From Ptiloglossa arizonensis (lineage: Eukaryota > Arthropoda > Insecta > Hymenoptera > Colletidae): a stretch of 64,000 nucleotides of DNA. A program made the position numbers and the translations under genes. The stretch spans positions 371,501 through 435,500 of the forward strand of contig NW_027478540.1 of the NCBI RefSeq assembly GCF_051014685.1, written 5' to 3'. Positions 63,001 through 64,000 of the stretch are shown here, piece by piece. Position 1 is the stretch's first letter. Every line of letters starts with the position of its first letter. Below the pieces are notes generated by a model. It did no database searches. It saw only the letters and a program-made list of their open reading frames with translations, and was not told the origin of the DNA.

Positions 63001-64000
63001 TTAACTTCAAACTCCCATATCTCGCGAACGGATTGACGAGCTCGAGAAATTACCGTTGCATCTGAAAGTAGAAACTCGCCCGATTACAAAGGTATGTGTA
63101 TTTTTCCCCTAGGGCTTTGTAGTTATTTGTTTCGGTTATCAGTCTTGCGAAAATTTTGATGGTTTCTCAAGCATTCCTTAACTTCAAACTCCCATATCTC
63201 GCGAACGGATTGACGAACTCGATTATTTCCTGTTGCATCTGAAAGTAGAAACTCGCCCCATTACAATGGTGTGTGTACTTTTCCCCTAGGCCATTCCAGT
63301 TATTGGTTTCGAGTATCAGACTTGCGAATATTTTGATGGTTTCTCAACCATTCCTTAACTTCAAACTCCCATATCTCGCGAACGGATTGACGAATTCGAG
63401 AAATTCCTGTTCCATCTGAAAGCAGAAAGTCGACCGATTACAATGGTGTGTGTACTTTTCCCCTAGGTCATTCCAGTTATTCGTTTCTAGCATCAGAATT
63501 GCGAAAATTTTGATGGTTTCTCAACCGTTCCTTAATTTCAAACACCCATATCTCTCGAACGCATTAACGAACTCGAGAAATTCCTGTTGCATCTGAAAGT
63601 AGAAACTCGCCCCATTGCAATGGTGTGTGTACTTTTCCCCTAGGCCATTCCAGTTATTGGTTTCGAGTATCAGAGTTGCGAAAATTTTGATGGTTTCTCA
63701 ACCATTCCTTAACTTCAAACTCCCATATCTCACGAACGGATTGACGAACTCGAGAAATTCCTGTTGCATCTGATACCAGAAACTCGTCCGATTACAGCGG
63801 TATGTGTATTTTTGCCCTAGGCCATAGTAGTTATAGGTTTCGAGTATCAGACTCGCGAAAATTTTGATGGTTTCTCAACCATTCCTTAACTTCAAACTCC
63901 GATACCTCCCGAACGGATTGGCGAACTCGAGAAATTCCTGTTGCATCTGAAAGCAGAAAGTCGACCGATTACAATGGTGTGTGTACTTTTCCCCTAGGTC
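57023..64000 (+). repeat. right-end monomers with 4.2-4.8 kb periodicity
   Basis: Continuing 177-bp satellite. The stretch 57,193-58,032 recurs at 61,441-62,280 (offset 4,248 bp, exactly 24 monomers). The stretch from about 58,170 to 59,221 recurs at about 62,949-64,000 (offset 4,779 bp, 27 monomers), so three monomers were gained between them. A module with CGATTTTAACGG and ACTGCAAACACCC at 52.2-52.5 and 56.4-56.7 kb appears again at 59.95-60.6 kb with two extra monomers. Variants such as GAAGTCGCGAAATTCC and GTCGACCGATTAC are common here. The window ends inside the repeated block. Confidence 0.83.

Larger units (their letters stand above)
15528..64000 (+). repeat. 177-bp satellite array
   Basis: About 274 head-to-tail monomers, all in the same orientation, continuing past the window end. 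The period is 177 bp: equivalent GTAGAAACTC elements fall 177 bp apart, for example AGAAACTC at 15,841 and 16,018. Well-kept elements in order are TCCCATATCTCGCGAACGG, ATTGACGAACTCGAG, TTCCTGTTGCATCTGAAAG, GATTACAA or CATTACAA, CTTTTCCCCTAGGCC, TTATTGGTTTCGAGTATC and GCGAAAATTTTGATGG. Conserved restriction sites (NruI TCGCGA, XhoI CTCGAG, AvrII CCTAGG) would give ladders. Each monomer has about nine CpG steps. Because 177 is 59 codons, reading frames persist over several monomers; they are not genes. I do not recognise the family. Confidence 0.97.

Noticed and set aside
15528..64000. CRISPR array or phage-like direct repeats
   Set aside because: The whole 177-bp period is repetitive, so there are no unique spacers. 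Context and period are those of a eukaryotic satellite.
15528..64000. Inverted segments or inserted transposons inside the 177-bp array
   Set aside because: Monomer landmarks such as CTCGAG, CCTAGG and GCATCTGAAAG keep the same order and strand throughout, with no interval much longer than one monomer lacking them.

Overview
This window looks like non-coding, repeat-only DNA from a eukaryote, most likely an insect or other arthropod. I found no nuclear gene, RNA gene or transposon that I can support. The arthropod guess rests on one unique island (about 14,974-15,527). It reads as a decayed piece of mitochondrial nad2, and it makes best sense with the invertebrate mitochondrial code (ATA as Met, TGA as Trp, AGA as Ser). 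The species is not determined.

Layout. (1) Positions 1-14,973 are a head-to-tail minisatellite with a 20-bp unit, consensus TTTCTTTCTTCGTTTCTCCG. The plus strand is about 90% pyrimidine. Recurrent variants include TTTGTTCG for TTTCTTCG, and a 32-bp composite made of one 20-bp unit plus a 12-bp short unit. These variants form long shared 'barcodes', so blocks of 0.4-1.8 kb can be seen copied at spacings of 544, 1,288, 1,452, 2,212/2,332 and 5,036 bp. (2) Positions 14,974-15,527 are AT-rich unique DNA: a near-palindrome, then a nad2-like nuclear mitochondrial fragment (NUMT) with several frameshifts and an in-frame stop. (3) Positions 15,528-64,000 are a second, unrelated satellite with a 177-bp monomer, about 274 copies, all in one orientation. 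It runs off the right end of the window.

The 177-bp array has higher-order structure. A block of about 4.7 kb is repeated 5,307 bp away (30 monomers). A 4,068-bp unit (23 monomers) stands in two adjacent copies at about 27,230-35,390. A 1,062-bp unit (6 monomers) stands in two adjacent copies at about 44,957-47,080. A 4,242-bp unit (24 monomers) stands in two adjacent copies at about 48,638-57,022. The last part of the window repeats DNA from 57.2-59.2 kb at offsets of 4,248 and then 4,779 bp. Monomer variants split the array into a left domain (to about 35.4 kb) and a right domain (from about 36.9 kb).

Long open reading frames run through both arrays, but they are by-products of repeat length and composition, not genes. 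The most notable points are: the junction of two unrelated satellites across a mitochondrial fragment; the recent multi-kilobase amplification units; a patch resembling gene conversion; and a conserved 17-bp element matching 8 of 9 core bases of the CENP-B box in the common form of the 177-bp monomer. Together these suggest centromeric or pericentromeric heterochromatin, which is inference.
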